Source: Limosilactobacillus reuteri subsp. reuteri (GTDB lineage: Bacteria > Bacillota > Bacilli > Lactobacillales > Lactobacillaceae). From it: a stretch of 64,000 nucleotides of DNA. The position numbers and the translations under genes are program-made. The DNA lies in assembly GCF_000016825.1 (NCBI RefSeq), contig NC_009513.1, positions 1,011,001 through 1,075,000 of the forward strand. Direction: 5' to 3'. Shown here in pieces: positions 1 through 8,180 of this stretch. Below the pieces are notes generated by a model. That model was not told the origin of the DNA, did no database searches, and saw only the letters and a program-made list of their open reading frames with translations. The stretch's first letter is position 1; every line of letters starts with the position of its first letter.

Positions 1-138
1 ACTATTGTTAAGCTTGAGAGCCAAGGTGTGCTTGCCAGCATCGGTTATTTTCTTGTGAGCTCTCTTGGCGGCTTGGCTTTGGCACTGCTCGGTTTTATGC
101 TGGCACGAAAATACGGAGGTCCGCGGAAGAATGATTAA
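1..138 (+). CDS. crcB: FluC/CrcB fluoride channel subunit, C-terminal part (gene starts before the window)
   Basis: An open frame runs from base 1 to the TAA at 136-138 and encodes a hydrophobic stretch ending ARKYGGPRKND. It looks like the last transmembrane helix of a small FluC/CrcB fluoride exporter subunit. The next gene, a full crcB, starts at 131 inside this frame, so the two overlap by 8 bases. Tandem crcB genes in Gram-positive bacteria usually form a heteromeric channel. Only about 45 residues are visible, so the family call leans on the neighbour. Confidence 0.7.
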   Translation, partial: TIVKLESQGVLASIGYFLVSSLGGLALALLGFMLARKYGGPRKND

Positions 139-469
139 TGTAGGTCTTGGAGCAGCAATTGGGGCTGTGATCCGTTATGTTATTACAAGCTGGTGGAAAA
201 AGTTAAGAATTGATTGGCCCCTAGCAACTCTATTTATTAATATCACCGGTAGTTTTTTATTAGGCATTCTTACCAACAATTTTGCTAGTAATTCATCGAT
301 CATGCTATTATTTGGGATTGGCTTATTAGGAGGTTATACTACTTTTTCGACTTTCAATGTTGAGCTAATTTCAATGATGGATGAAAAGCGATGGGGAATG
401 TTCGCTCTTTATTTCGGCTTAAGTTATCTTGGTGGAGTTATTGCCGCGATCTGTGGAATGATGATATGA
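131..469 (+). CDS. crcB: FluC/CrcB fluoride ion channel, second subunit
   Basis: A 112-residue membrane protein with four predicted helices. It carries the family signatures GAAIGAVIRY near the N-terminus, a conserved N followed by TGSFLLG, and GGYTTFSTFNVE, which holds the Thr/Phe residues of the fluoride path. I chose the ATG at 131 because it begins at the usual family N-terminus and overlaps the upstream crcB stop, which suggests translational coupling. An in-frame start further upstream would add an unrelated extension. The channel protects the cytoplasm by exporting fluoride. No fluoride riboswitch is visible because the operon start is outside the window. Confidence 0.92.
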   Translation: MINVGLGAAIGAVIRYVITSWWKKLRIDWPLATLFINITGSFLLGILTNNFASNSSIMLLFGIGLLGGYTTFSTFNVELISMMDEKRWGMFALYFGLSYLGGVIAAICGMMI

Positions 470-484
470 AAGGAGTAAAAGATA

Positions 485-2998
485 GTGACAGAAACCATAC
501 TACCAACACAAATTGAAGTAAAAGGTGGAAGAGTCCACAACCTTAAGAACATTGATATCAATATCCCGCTACATAAATTTGTCGCAATTTCGGGATTATC
601 TGGTTCTGGGAAAAGCTCATTAGCAATGGGAATTTTATATGAAGAGGGATCTCGTCGGTACTTAGAAGCGCTTTCTACTTACACACGACGGCGGATAAAG
701 TTAGGCGCTCAAGCCGATGTTACAAGTGTTAAACATATTCCTTCAGCACTAGCATTGAAGCAACGTCCCGCAATTCCGTCTGAACGAGCAACTGTTGGAA
801 CAATGAGTGAGATGTTGAATGTAATTAGGCTGATCTTTTCGCGGCTTGGCGAACCGGTCTGTCCAAATGGGCATCGTTTAAAACCAAGTCTTGAAATTGC
901 AGAGGTAATGAGTAAGAGCGGCGATGAGATGGGACAATTAACCTGTCCTAGTTGCGGCACAAAGTTTTATGCCTATGGAGCAGAAGACTTTGCATTCAAT
1001 TCTGACGGAGCCTGCTTACGATGTCATGGAACAGGAAAAGTTCGTGAACTGGATGAAAGTAAACTTATTGGGGATGAAAATCTTAGTTTAGCTGATGGGG
1101 CAGTTGCTTCATGGCATTTGCCCGGACGAAACTTTATGCCGAGTGTTGCTGAACAGGCAGGTGTTCGGATCCATGTTCCATATAAAGATTTAACCCCTAA
1201 AGAAAAAGATTTTGTTTTAAATGGTCCCCAAAAGAAGTTTAAGATGGACTTCCGCTCTGGAACAGGCCGCGTTTTTCATGACTTTAATGCTTTATACGAG
1301 AATGCTCATGAAGCGGTATTAGCATCTGCCAAAAGCAGTAAGAGCGAGCGGGCACAAAAACGAATTAGCGAATTTTTCCATTATTCAACGTGCCCAGTTT
1401 GCCATGGGACACGATTAAAGCCAGAATTATTAAAACAATTAGCTGGTGGTTTAAATATTGCACAAGTTAGTGACCTTACGCTTGGAGAGTTGAGCAAGTG
1501 GAAGCATGATGTATTAGCTGCTCTTCCTTCAGATATGAAAAAGATGGCGACCTCATTGTTTAAGGAATTTGATGATAATTTACGACCATTACTGGAATTA
1601 GGCCTTGATTATTTAACTTTATCGCGAAATGGGAATACGTTATCGACAGGTGAACTACAACGTATTCAGCTTGCAAGAACTCTTCGAACCCAAACAACTG
1701 GTGTCTTATATATTCTAGATGAACCTTCCATCGGCTTACATCCTGACAATATTACGGGTCTCTTAAATGTATTTAAAGAATTAGTGGCCCAAGGTAATTC
1801 ATTAGTAGTTGTTGATCACAATGTTGATATTATCAAAGAAGCAGATTGGATTATTGAAATCGGCCCGGGTTCTGGAGAAAAAGGTGGAGAAATTCTTACG
1901 GAGGGAACACCATCGCAAATCGCTGACAACCCTCGGTCTAAGATTGGTCCTTATTTAAATTGGACAGCAGTATTAAAAAGTCGCCCCATAGCAAACGAAC
2001 CAGCTAGTCAGGAGATCACCTTTGAAGTAAAAGATTATTACAACCTTAAAGACGTCCAGGGAGAGATTCCAGTTAATCGGCTGACTGCTATCACTGGTTT
2101 TTCGGGTGCTGGTAAAACTAGTCTAATCCTTGATAGTTTAGTTCCCGCTATTCATGCTCAAGCAAGTGGGACTAAATTACCTTCACAAGTTAGCAAATTA
2201 TTAAGTCCGTTAAAGGAAGTAGTGAGTGTTGATGCAGCGCCAATCGGTAAAACTAACCGGTCAACAGTCGCAACTTATACCAGTATTATGGATAATCTGC
2301 GGAAGTTATTTGCAGCCCAGCCCTTAGCCAAAGAGGAACACTATACACCTTCTTACTTTTCTTATAATAATAAGCAGGGAGCATGTCCAACGTGTGGGGG
2401 CGCGGGGGTCGTAACTCTTGATATTCAATTCTTGCCAGATATGCAACAGACTTGTCCAACATGTGGGGGAAGTCGATACAATAAAGAAGTTCAAAAAGTT
2501 AAGTGGCAGGGATATTCAATTGTTGATCTCTTAAAATTAGATGTTCGGGCAGCGATGAGTGTATTTAAGGAAGTGCCGAAAGTTGCTCGTGAACTTCAAT
2601 TATTAGATGAGGTGGGCTTAGGGTACCTGCACTTAGGCGAAAGTACGCCTAGTCTTTCTGGTGGTGAGGCGCAACGCTTAAAACTTGTTAAACACCTTAA
2701 TCATAATCAAAGCGAAACGTTATTTGTATTTGATGAACCGACAATTGGCTTGCATCCCCTTGATGTTAAAACCCTTTTAGCAGTAATGCAGCAATTACTT
2801 GATCGGGGAGCGACAATTATTACTATTACTCATGACCTAAATTTGATTATTAACGCAGATTATATGCTTGATATGGGTCCGCGTGGTGGCAGTAGTGGTG
2901 GAAAAATTGTGGCTCAGGGAAATCCGTTAGCCCTTATTCAAAAACCAGAAAGTTTAACCAGCAAGTATTTGGCAGAATATTGGTCAAGATTTAATTAA
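485..2998 (+). CDS. UvrA-like excinuclease ABC subunit A paralogue
   Basis: 837 residues starting at GTG behind AAAGGAGT. Two ABC ATPase modules are visible: Walker A GLSGSGKSS near residue 37, signature LSTGELQRIQ near 385 with Walker B ILDEPSIGLHP, then a second Walker A GFSGAGKTS near 538, signature LSGGEAQRL and FDEPTIGLHP. Zinc-type cysteine pairs occur at CPxC near 302 and twice as CPTCGG near 633-660. The protein is about 100 residues shorter than canonical UvrA (about 940). The first signature deviates from LSGGE. These traits fit the UvrA paralogues (UvrA2-like) linked to drug or DNA-damage tolerance rather than the main repair UvrA. No uvrB is adjacent. Confidence 0.85.
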   Translation: MTETILPTQIEVKGGRVHNLKNIDINIPLHKFVAISGLSGSGKSSLAMGILYEEGSRRYLEALSTYTRRRIKLGAQADVTSVKHIPSALALKQRPAIPSERATVGTMSEMLNVIRLIFSRLGEPVCPNGHRLKPSLEIAEVMSKSGDEMGQLTCPSCGTKFYAYGAEDFAFNSDGACLRCHGTGKVRELDESKLIGDENLSLADGAVASWHLPGRNFMPSVAEQAGVRIHVPYKDLTPKEKDFVLNGPQKKFKMDFRSGTGRVFHDFNALYENAHEAVLASAKSSKSERAQKRISEFFHYSTCPVCHGTRLKPELLKQLAGGLNIAQVSDLTLGELSKWKHDVLAALPSDMKKMATSLFKEFDDNLRPLLELGLDYLTLSRNGNTLSTGELQRIQLARTLRTQTTGVLYILDEPSIGLHPDNITGLLNVFKELVAQGNSLVVVDHNVDIIKEADWIIEIGPGSGEKGGEILTEGTPSQIADNPRSKIGPYLNWTAVLKSRPIANEPASQEITFEVKDYYNLKDVQGEIPVNRLTAITGFSGAGKTSLILDSLVPAIHAQASGTKLPSQVSKLLSPLKEVVSVDAAPIGKTNRSTVATYTSIMDNLRKLFAAQPLAKEEHYTPSYFSYNNKQGACPTCGGAGVVTLDIQFLPDMQQTCPTCGGSRYNKEVQKVKWQGYSIVDLLKLDVRAAMSVFKEVPKVARELQLLDEVGLGYLHLGESTPSLSGGEAQRLKLVKHLNHNQSETLFVFDEPTIGLHPLDVKTLLAVMQQLLDRGATIITITHDLNLIINADYMLDMGPRGGSSGGKIVAQGNPLALIQKPESLTSKYLAEYWSRFN

Positions 2999-3003
2999 AG
3001 GTA

Positions 3004-3050
3004 AAGGCTCCAAACATTCGGATTTCCCGGACGTTTGAAGCCTTGTTTTT
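3004..3050 (+). terminator. Rho-independent terminator after the uvrA-like gene
   Basis: AAGGCT-CAAAC pairs with GTTTG-AGCCTT across a loop of about 17 bases, followed by GTTTTT. It lies 6 bases after the stop codon. Confidence 0.8.
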
Positions 3051-3061
3051 AATCAAGTTAA

Positions 3062-3754
3062 TTATTTTGTTGCTGCTTTTTCTTCATGGTTTTGCCAGAT
3101 TTTGCGAACGAGTAAATAACAGCCAATTAGAATTAAAATAGCGATTGCGACACCGATCAGTCGTCTAATATTACCCTTGAAAATAGCATCCCCACCAAAG
3201 GCATAGAGAAATGAAGTCGGAGCCATGCCCACGGTTACCATCGCCAAGTAGTGTTTCCGACTAACATTTAAGCGGGCACCAGCGTAGTTTACAAGTACAC
3301 TAGGGATAACCGGAATCATAAAACCGATGGTAAGTGCAATTAACGGATGCTTTTGTTGCAAGAGGTAATGAAGGATTTTGTTTTTCTTTACCCGTTTGGA
3401 GAGGTTGATTTTACGAATTATACTCATTACAGTAGAATTTCCTAAAATATTTCCAACCCAATTAATCAGAAAACCAACAACTGGCCCATAACATAACCCA
3501 GCAAAGATACAAACAACGGAATTAGACATTCCCGGAATCGCATTTAGGATACCGATTAAAGCTATAAGAAGAAAGATGTCTGTAAACCCATGACTTCTAA
3601 TCATATGGAGAAGTTTAGCCTTATTATGAGCATTAAAATCTAGCAACAGATTAATTTCTGGCTTATATGTTCGATAAATGAAGTAGAGAACGATGACAGC
3701 AAGGATAATGGCGCCAACGATCAGCCACGTTTTATTTAATTTACGCTCTTTCAT
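3062..3754 (-). CDS. TVP38/TMEM64 (DedA-like, VTT domain) membrane protein
   Basis: 230 residues with an N-terminal membrane anchor (residues 11-29), a short charged linker and a VTT/SNARE-associated domain. The family-type run GMSNSVVCIFAGLCYGP and the later VNYAGARLNVSRKHYL are visible, with further hydrophobic segments up to the C-terminus. Relatives are thought to act in lipid scrambling or membrane homeostasis, but the role here is not shown. It lies 2 bases downstream of the DUF2075 gene on the same strand, so the two are probably co-transcribed. Confidence 0.8.
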   Translation of the reverse strand: MKERKLNKTWLIVGAIILAVIVLYFIYRTYKPEINLLLDFNAHNKAKLLHMIRSHGFTDIFLLIALIGILNAIPGMSNSVVCIFAGLCYGPVVGFLINWVGNILGNSTVMSIIRKINLSKRVKKNKILHYLLQQKHPLIALTIGFMIPVIPSVLVNYAGARLNVSRKHYLAMVTVGMAPTSFLYAFGGDAIFKGNIRRLIGVAIAILILIGCYLLVRKIWQNHEEKAATK

Positions 3755-3756
3755 AA

Positions 3757-5007
3757 TTATTTTTCCTCCTTTGGTAGCGTAAACCCAGCCTTTTTAAAAA
3801 GGGAGGTAAGAGAATGTCGTAAAAGCGGATCATGAGCGTAAAGATAAGTTCCATATACACCACGCTTGAATAAAACGTTCAAAGAATTCATAATCATTCT
3901 TTTTTCTAAACTCTTAATTTCAGCTGGATCAGTTAGGTCAGCACGTTTTTTGAATGCTTCAACATCTGTATAACGATCTAAATTTACTTGAAGTTGGTTT
4001 GTTTGAGGCGTTTGGCTAATTGGCGGACCGATAATAATGCCGGTGTAATTTAAGTCAAACCCTTGGCAGGTATAGATTGAGCCAACTTCATCAATGGTTT
4101 GAGGCAATTCTGCCCAAGGGGTAACTGTATAGTTATATTGATCCCAGGGCATTTTAAATCTGCCTTCCTCAATGTAGTGTTTACCACCATCGAGTGTTGA
4201 TGGATATCCAGATGTTGAAAGAATGCGGGAAAGTCCTACTTCTTTATTACGTTGAACAATTGCTTTCCTCATTTCCTCAGCATCACTGTAAATGCGAAAA
4301 TCATAATGATCACGGGCGGATGCTGGTAACGCGGTTAATTTATAGTTAGTAAATTCATTAAACCACTTAACTAAGTCATCGCTCGCATTCATGCGAAACA
4401 TGTGGGTCAAATGGTAATCTTTATGGGGATATTGGTTCGTAATTGCCTGAAGTCGTTCAGGGGTCCAGAGACTTTTCATCCGTAAAACTTGGTATTGATC
4501 AAAGACAATTATGACAACTTTAGCGCGTTTAATGATCTCGACAAGCTGATTATCATGGTAAAAATTATTATAATGATCGGGTTTGGATAATAAAAGATGA
4601 GCTTCATCGATAACAGCAACATCAATGGTTTGCTGTTGCTTATCCAATTGATTAATTAATGAGGTTGGCCGCGCAAAGTCCTTTTTATATAACTCTTTTA
4701 TTGGTCCGGCAATCTCTTTATAGACTTTCAGAATTTCTGGATGGTTAACAAGAAAATAATTATTAGTATGATAAAGAACGGAATTTTGTTGTGTCCGCGC
4801 TTCTTTTTGAATGCGAACGAATAATTGTGATAAGATTACGCTTTTTCCGGTACCTGCATCCCCGTAGACTGTATATATCGCAGGATGATTTTGTGTTAGA
4901 TGGTGTTTAGTAAATGAAATAATGTCATTGACGAGTTGTTCTTGCTCTGTCGTTAATTTTTTAAATGGTGAAATTTTGTTAGTTGCAGCGTTGTCTATAT
5001 TTTTCAT
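3757..5007 (-). CDS. DUF2075 family P-loop ATPase/helicase-like protein
   Basis: 416 residues. Walker A is GDAGTGKS at residues 49-56 and Walker B is VIDEAH near 132-137, of DEAH type. A motif such as TCQGFDLNYTGIIIG follows later, which matches the DUF2075 (schlafen-type) ATPase layout. These proteins resemble superfamily 1 helicases and are often found in restriction or defence contexts, but here the only partner is the TVP38-type gene. Start ATG at 5007 has GGAAAT upstream. Substrate unknown. Confidence 0.8.
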   Translation of the reverse strand: MKNIDNAATNKISPFKKLTTEQEQLVNDIISFTKHHLTQNHPAIYTVYGDAGTGKSVILSQLFVRIQKEARTQQNSVLYHTNNYFLVNHPEILKVYKEIAGPIKELYKKDFARPTSLINQLDKQQQTIDVAVIDEAHLLLSKPDHYNNFYHDNQLVEIIKRAKVVIIVFDQYQVLRMKSLWTPERLQAITNQYPHKDYHLTHMFRMNASDDLVKWFNEFTNYKLTALPASARDHYDFRIYSDAEEMRKAIVQRNKEVGLSRILSTSGYPSTLDGGKHYIEEGRFKMPWDQYNYTVTPWAELPQTIDEVGSIYTCQGFDLNYTGIIIGPPISQTPQTNQLQVNLDRYTDVEAFKKRADLTDPAEIKSLEKRMIMNSLNVLFKRGVYGTYLYAHDPLLRHSLTSLFKKAGFTLPKEEK

Positions 5008-5174
5008 AACTATTTCCTTTTTAACGAATTACTCTATTTAATGGTATCGAAATGCATGAATTTCGTCAATTTGAACTTGAGAGTAATTTACTCAATGCTT
5101 TAGAAAGTGTTAGAATAATAAGAGCAATAAGTATTACTAATTATTAAATGTAAAATCAAGAAGGAGTGGAATAG

Positions 5175-6950
5175 ATGAATCTGCATCCTGATTACCTCTT
5201 AAATGAAGTTAATGAACCAAGCGATATTAAGGACATGTCACTTGACGAATTAAAACAATTAGCAACAGAAATGCGTCAACTTGTTCTTGAACGCGACGCA
5301 AAAATCGGTGGACACGTGGGCCCTAACCTTGGCGTAATGGAGCTAACGATTGCTTTTCACTATGTCTTTGATTCGCCCCACGATAAAGTTATTTGGGATG
5401 TTTCACACCAGAGTTATGCCCATAAAATGCTGACAGGCCGGAAATTAAGTTTTCTCGATCCTGATCATTATGAAGATATTACTGGATTTACGTCACCAGA
5501 AGAAAGCGCTCATGACTTTTTTGAGATCGGTCATACTTCAACGTCAATCTCCCTTGCAGTGGGGATGGCTCAAGCGCGTGATTTGATGAAGCCGCAATCA
5601 CATAATAACGTTATGGCAGTAATTGGGGATGGATCCTTAAGTGGCGGATTAGCTTTTGAAGGATTAAACAATGCTGCTAAGCTTAATTCTAACTTGATTA
5701 TTCTCGTTAATGATAATCAAATGTCAATTGATGAGAACCAGGGTGGTTTATACAAAGGGCTAAAAGAACTCCGAGATACTAACGGTGAATCTCCCAATAA
5801 TATTTTTAAGTTTATGGGTCTCGATTACAAGTACGTTGCAGACGGCAATGACTTGCAGACGATGATCGACACTTTTAAGGAAATCAAGGATATTGACCAT
5901 CCAATCGTCCTTCATGTTAACACCTTAAAAGGGAAGGGTTATGAGCCTGCTGTTGAAGAAAAGATGAAGTATCATTGGCGCACTCCATTTGACCTAAAGA
6001 CTGGTGAAGATAAGGTTAAAGCAAGTGGAGAATCGTATAGCGATGCTGTCCTTGCTGAATTAGATAAGCAAATTGCAGCGGATAAGCCAGTTGTTGCTAT
6101 TAATGCTGGAATTCCTGGTGCGTTTGATCTTGGTAAATTTAAGGCTAAGCACCCGGATCGTTATTATGATGTTGGGATTGCTGAACAGGATTCAATTACG
6201 ACTGCGGTTGCAATGGCGCAAGCAGGTGCACGCCCTGTTGTGTTTCAAAATAGTACTTTCCTTCAACGAGCATATGATCAATTGATTCATGATATGGCAT
6301 TAAATGATGCTCCGGTTGTAATGATTGTGCGAGGCGGGTCAATTTCAGAAAGTTCTGCTACTCATCAAGGAACATTTGATATTTCAATGATTAGTGATTT
6401 GCCAAACATTGAATATTTAGCACCAACAAACGTCGAAGAAATGATTTCGATGTTACGGTGGGCAATTAATCAAACTGATGAACCAGTAGTAATTCGTCAA
6501 CCAGAAAAGCCCCTTCTTCATGGAACACCAACACAAGATGACTACAGTACGATCAAGTACGATATTGCTCATCGCGGAAGTGAAGTTGCAATCATGGCAG
6601 TTGGTGACTTCTGGGAACTTGGTGAAAAGGTAAGAAAGGAACTTCAAGACAAGCTTAATATTGATGCTACATTGATCAATCCAAAGTCGGTAACTGGAAT
6701 CGATTCTGATGTCCTTCACCACCTAGCAGAAAATCACGATGTAGTTGTTACACTAGAGGATGGGGTCCTTAGTGGGGGCTTCGGGGAAACAATTGCTCGT
6801 TACTATGGGCCAAAGGGAATGAAAGTTTTGAACTTTGGAGCACCACGGGAATTTGCGGATAATGTTCCTACCGAAGTACTATATGAATGGTATCACTTAA
6901 CCCCTAAACAAATTGTGGATGATATTGAGCAGGTTATCCATTCACTATAA
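5175..6950 (+). CDS. dxs: 1-deoxy-D-xylulose-5-phosphate synthase-like TPP enzyme
   Basis: 591 residues with a DXS/transketolase layout. It has GGHVGPNLG (equivalent to the DXS active-site His), a TPP-binding GDGSLSGG near residue 151 ending in NDNQMS, and the pyrimidine-binding IAEQD near 335, whose Glu activates TPP. THQGTFD near 400 keeps the conserved His. It is slightly shorter than E. coli DXS (620). The Asp of the E. coli GADG segment is replaced by Ser, and the His after AEQ is Asp, so the substrate may differ. Lactobacilli usually make isoprenoids by the mevalonate route, and no other MEP gene is in the window. Start ATG at 5175 follows AAGGAG. A weak inverted repeat TTGAG-N9-CTCAA lies at 5077-5095 upstream. 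Confidence 0.75.
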   Translation: MNLHPDYLLNEVNEPSDIKDMSLDELKQLATEMRQLVLERDAKIGGHVGPNLGVMELTIAFHYVFDSPHDKVIWDVSHQSYAHKMLTGRKLSFLDPDHYEDITGFTSPEESAHDFFEIGHTSTSISLAVGMAQARDLMKPQSHNNVMAVIGDGSLSGGLAFEGLNNAAKLNSNLIILVNDNQMSIDENQGGLYKGLKELRDTNGESPNNIFKFMGLDYKYVADGNDLQTMIDTFKEIKDIDHPIVLHVNTLKGKGYEPAVEEKMKYHWRTPFDLKTGEDKVKASGESYSDAVLAELDKQIAADKPVVAINAGIPGAFDLGKFKAKHPDRYYDVGIAEQDSITTAVAMAQAGARPVVFQNSTFLQRAYDQLIHDMALNDAPVVMIVRGGSISESSATHQGTFDISMISDLPNIEYLAPTNVEEMISMLRWAINQTDEPVVIRQPEKPLLHGTPTQDDYSTIKYDIAHRGSEVAIMAVGDFWELGEKVRKELQDKLNIDATLINPKSVTGIDSDVLHHLAENHDVVVTLEDGVLSGGFGETIARYYGPKGMKVLNFGAPREFADNVPTEVLYEWYHLTPKQIVDDIEQVIHSL

Positions 6951-6959
6951 GTTAACAGA

Positions 6960-7003
6960 GCTATCATCGCAGGTAAGGATTACTTGTAGATGATAGCTTT
7001 TTT
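6960..7003 (+). terminator. Terminator after the dxs-like gene
   Basis: GCTATCATC at 6960-6968 pairs with GATGATAGC at 6989-6997, followed by TTTTTTCG. Ten bases after the stop. Confidence 0.9.
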
Positions 7004-7076
7004 CGATTTAAAAAATGCGAATTGCTTCTTTTTACGTATATATATTAAAGAGTATATAAAAGAGGAGCGAGATAAT

Positions 7077-7895
7077 ATGAACCATTTAAACCACCTTCAT
7101 GTATTGCGAAACACTTGCTTAGTAGGCTTAACGACAGCGTCAACGATCCTTTCGCTGTCGTTAAATATTCCACCAGTTTTAGCTGCAACTCAAGAGCCAA
7201 TTACGCATCCCGTATCTAACACAAATAATCAGAAAGAACGTGTCCAAATCAAACGTGTAATTTATTTTCATCTCTTAAATGAAGTTAAAAAAGTGGAACA
7301 AGTGTCTTATGCTCACCGTGAAGTACCGAATGATTCAACCAAAAAGGCAAATTGGATTATTGAACCTTTTGAAGAAGTTAATATCCCTGAGCAAGCTGGT
7401 TTTAGACCATCAATGGATAAGATTCCAACTGTTACAGAAATAGAAGATCTATCGCAATTAAAAAATACGATAAATGTTTATTATCAGCCCCTCAATAAAG
7501 ATGAAGGGCCAAAAAAGGACAGCAAAGAGAATACGTTAGCAGAAAAGACTAGGGGTGAGCAAGTAAAGGAGAATAAAAAAGAGGAAAAACAAGATTCGCA
7601 GGATAATTACCCCGTGGTAGAAGATCTGGGGGATGATAATCAGGTCACGGAAAATTATGGGGAGGTAAATAATACAAGAAAGCAGCAAAATTTGCATCAA
7701 CGGGTAACAGGGATTAATAATCGACTAAATCGTTCACATCGGGACTCACGTAAAAACGATAACTCTGACCAACAAATACTTCCACAGACGGGAAATGAGA
7801 CCGATAATTTAACGACTTTTCTTGGTTTGGGGATAACGGTAATGGTCGCGGGGATGAGTCTTTTTTCGTTAAAGAAAGCGCACAAAAATAAATAA
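7077..7895 (+). CDS. Secreted LPQTG cell-wall-anchored protein
   Basis: 272 residues from the ATG at 7077, placed 9 bases after GAGGAG. A longer in-frame start at 6990 would lie inside the preceding terminator and is rejected. The N-terminus holds a hydrophobic signal peptide (about residues 10-38, ending PVLAAT). The middle is polar, rich in Lys, Glu, Asp and Asn, with no recognised adhesin domain. The C-terminus has LPQTG followed by a hydrophobic span and KKAHKNK, a sortase A sorting signal. The protein should be covalently linked to peptidoglycan. Its ligand is unknown. Confidence 0.88.
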   Translation: MNHLNHLHVLRNTCLVGLTTASTILSLSLNIPPVLAATQEPITHPVSNTNNQKERVQIKRVIYFHLLNEVKKVEQVSYAHREVPNDSTKKANWIIEPFEEVNIPEQAGFRPSMDKIPTVTEIEDLSQLKNTINVYYQPLNKDEGPKKDSKENTLAEKTRGEQVKENKKEEKQDSQDNYPVVEDLGDDNQVTENYGEVNNTRKQQNLHQRVTGINNRLNRSHRDSRKNDNSDQQILPQTGNETDNLTTFLGLGITVMVAGMSLFSLKKAHKNK

Positions 7896-7919
7896 AACAA
7901 AAAAACTTGATAAAAGGAC

Positions 7920-7948
7920 TTGCATTTTTAATTTTCTAATAGTATTCT
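7920..7948 (+). promoter_or_regulatory. Promoter of the threonine-leader/permease unit
   Basis: TTGCAT at 7920-7925 and TATTCT at 7943-7948 are separated by exactly 17 bases. The expected transcript start near 7955 lies just before the leader peptide Shine-Dalgarno. Confidence 0.65.
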
Positions 7949-7981
7949 AATGTTATTGAAAAACGAATGGAGGAAACTAAA

Positions 7982-8059
7982 ATGCAAATTTACAATAAAT
8001 CGATTATTCATCACCTAACCTCCACCTCAACCACAACAACAATTACCGTGGTTGAGTAG
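7982..8059 (+). CDS. Threonine-rich leader peptide of a transcription attenuator
   Basis: A 25-codon frame ATG(7982)-TAG(8059) with an excellent ribosome site, GGAGGA at 7969-7974. Its second half reads as Thr/Ser-rich: Thr at positions 13, 15, 17, 18, 19, 20 and 22, with Ser at 14 and 16. This resembles the logic of the E. coli thr operon leader. The Thr codons overlap attenuator segment 1 (8026-8034), and the stop codon directly follows segment 2 (8048-8056). The peptide itself is probably only a sensor of charged tRNA-Thr. It is far too short for usual gene finders. Confidence 0.85.
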   Translation: MQIYNKSIIHHLTSTSTTTTITVVE

Positions 8060-8162
8060 TTTTAATATCTCTTAAATCTGTTAGCAATAGCTATTCAAGA
8101 TGCCTCAACCACTTATCAAAACTTGACGAGGGTTGGCTAGGGACATTTTGGGTAGCTTTTTT
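8026..8162 (+). promoter_or_regulatory. Ribosome-mediated attenuator with alternative hairpins and terminator
   Basis: CTCAACCAC occurs twice (segment 1 at 8026-8034, segment 3 at 8104-8112). Its exact complement GTGGTTGAG lies between them (segment 2 at 8048-8056). Segment 2 can pair with 1 or 3 but not both. Segment 3 is also the inner stem of a long terminator: 8089-8102 pairs continuously with 8144-8157 (14 pairs, some G-U), CAACC at 8106-8110 pairs with GGTTG at 8131-8135, and six T follow at 8157-8162. Starvation for threonine should stall the ribosome on segment 1, free 2:3 and block the terminator. No T-box consensus is present. Confidence 0.85.
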
Positions 8163-8180
8163 ATTTAAAGTGAGGTTAGA

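Noticed and set aside
6990..7076. Longer N-terminus for the LPQTG protein
   Set aside because: It would start within the dxs terminator and places 29 non-signal residues before a normal signal peptide; the ATG at 7077 has a good ribosome site.
7900..8180. T-box riboswitch in front of the permease
   Set aside because: No conserved T-box motif (GGTGGNACCRCG) or specifier stem could be found; the leader-peptide model explains the stems fully.
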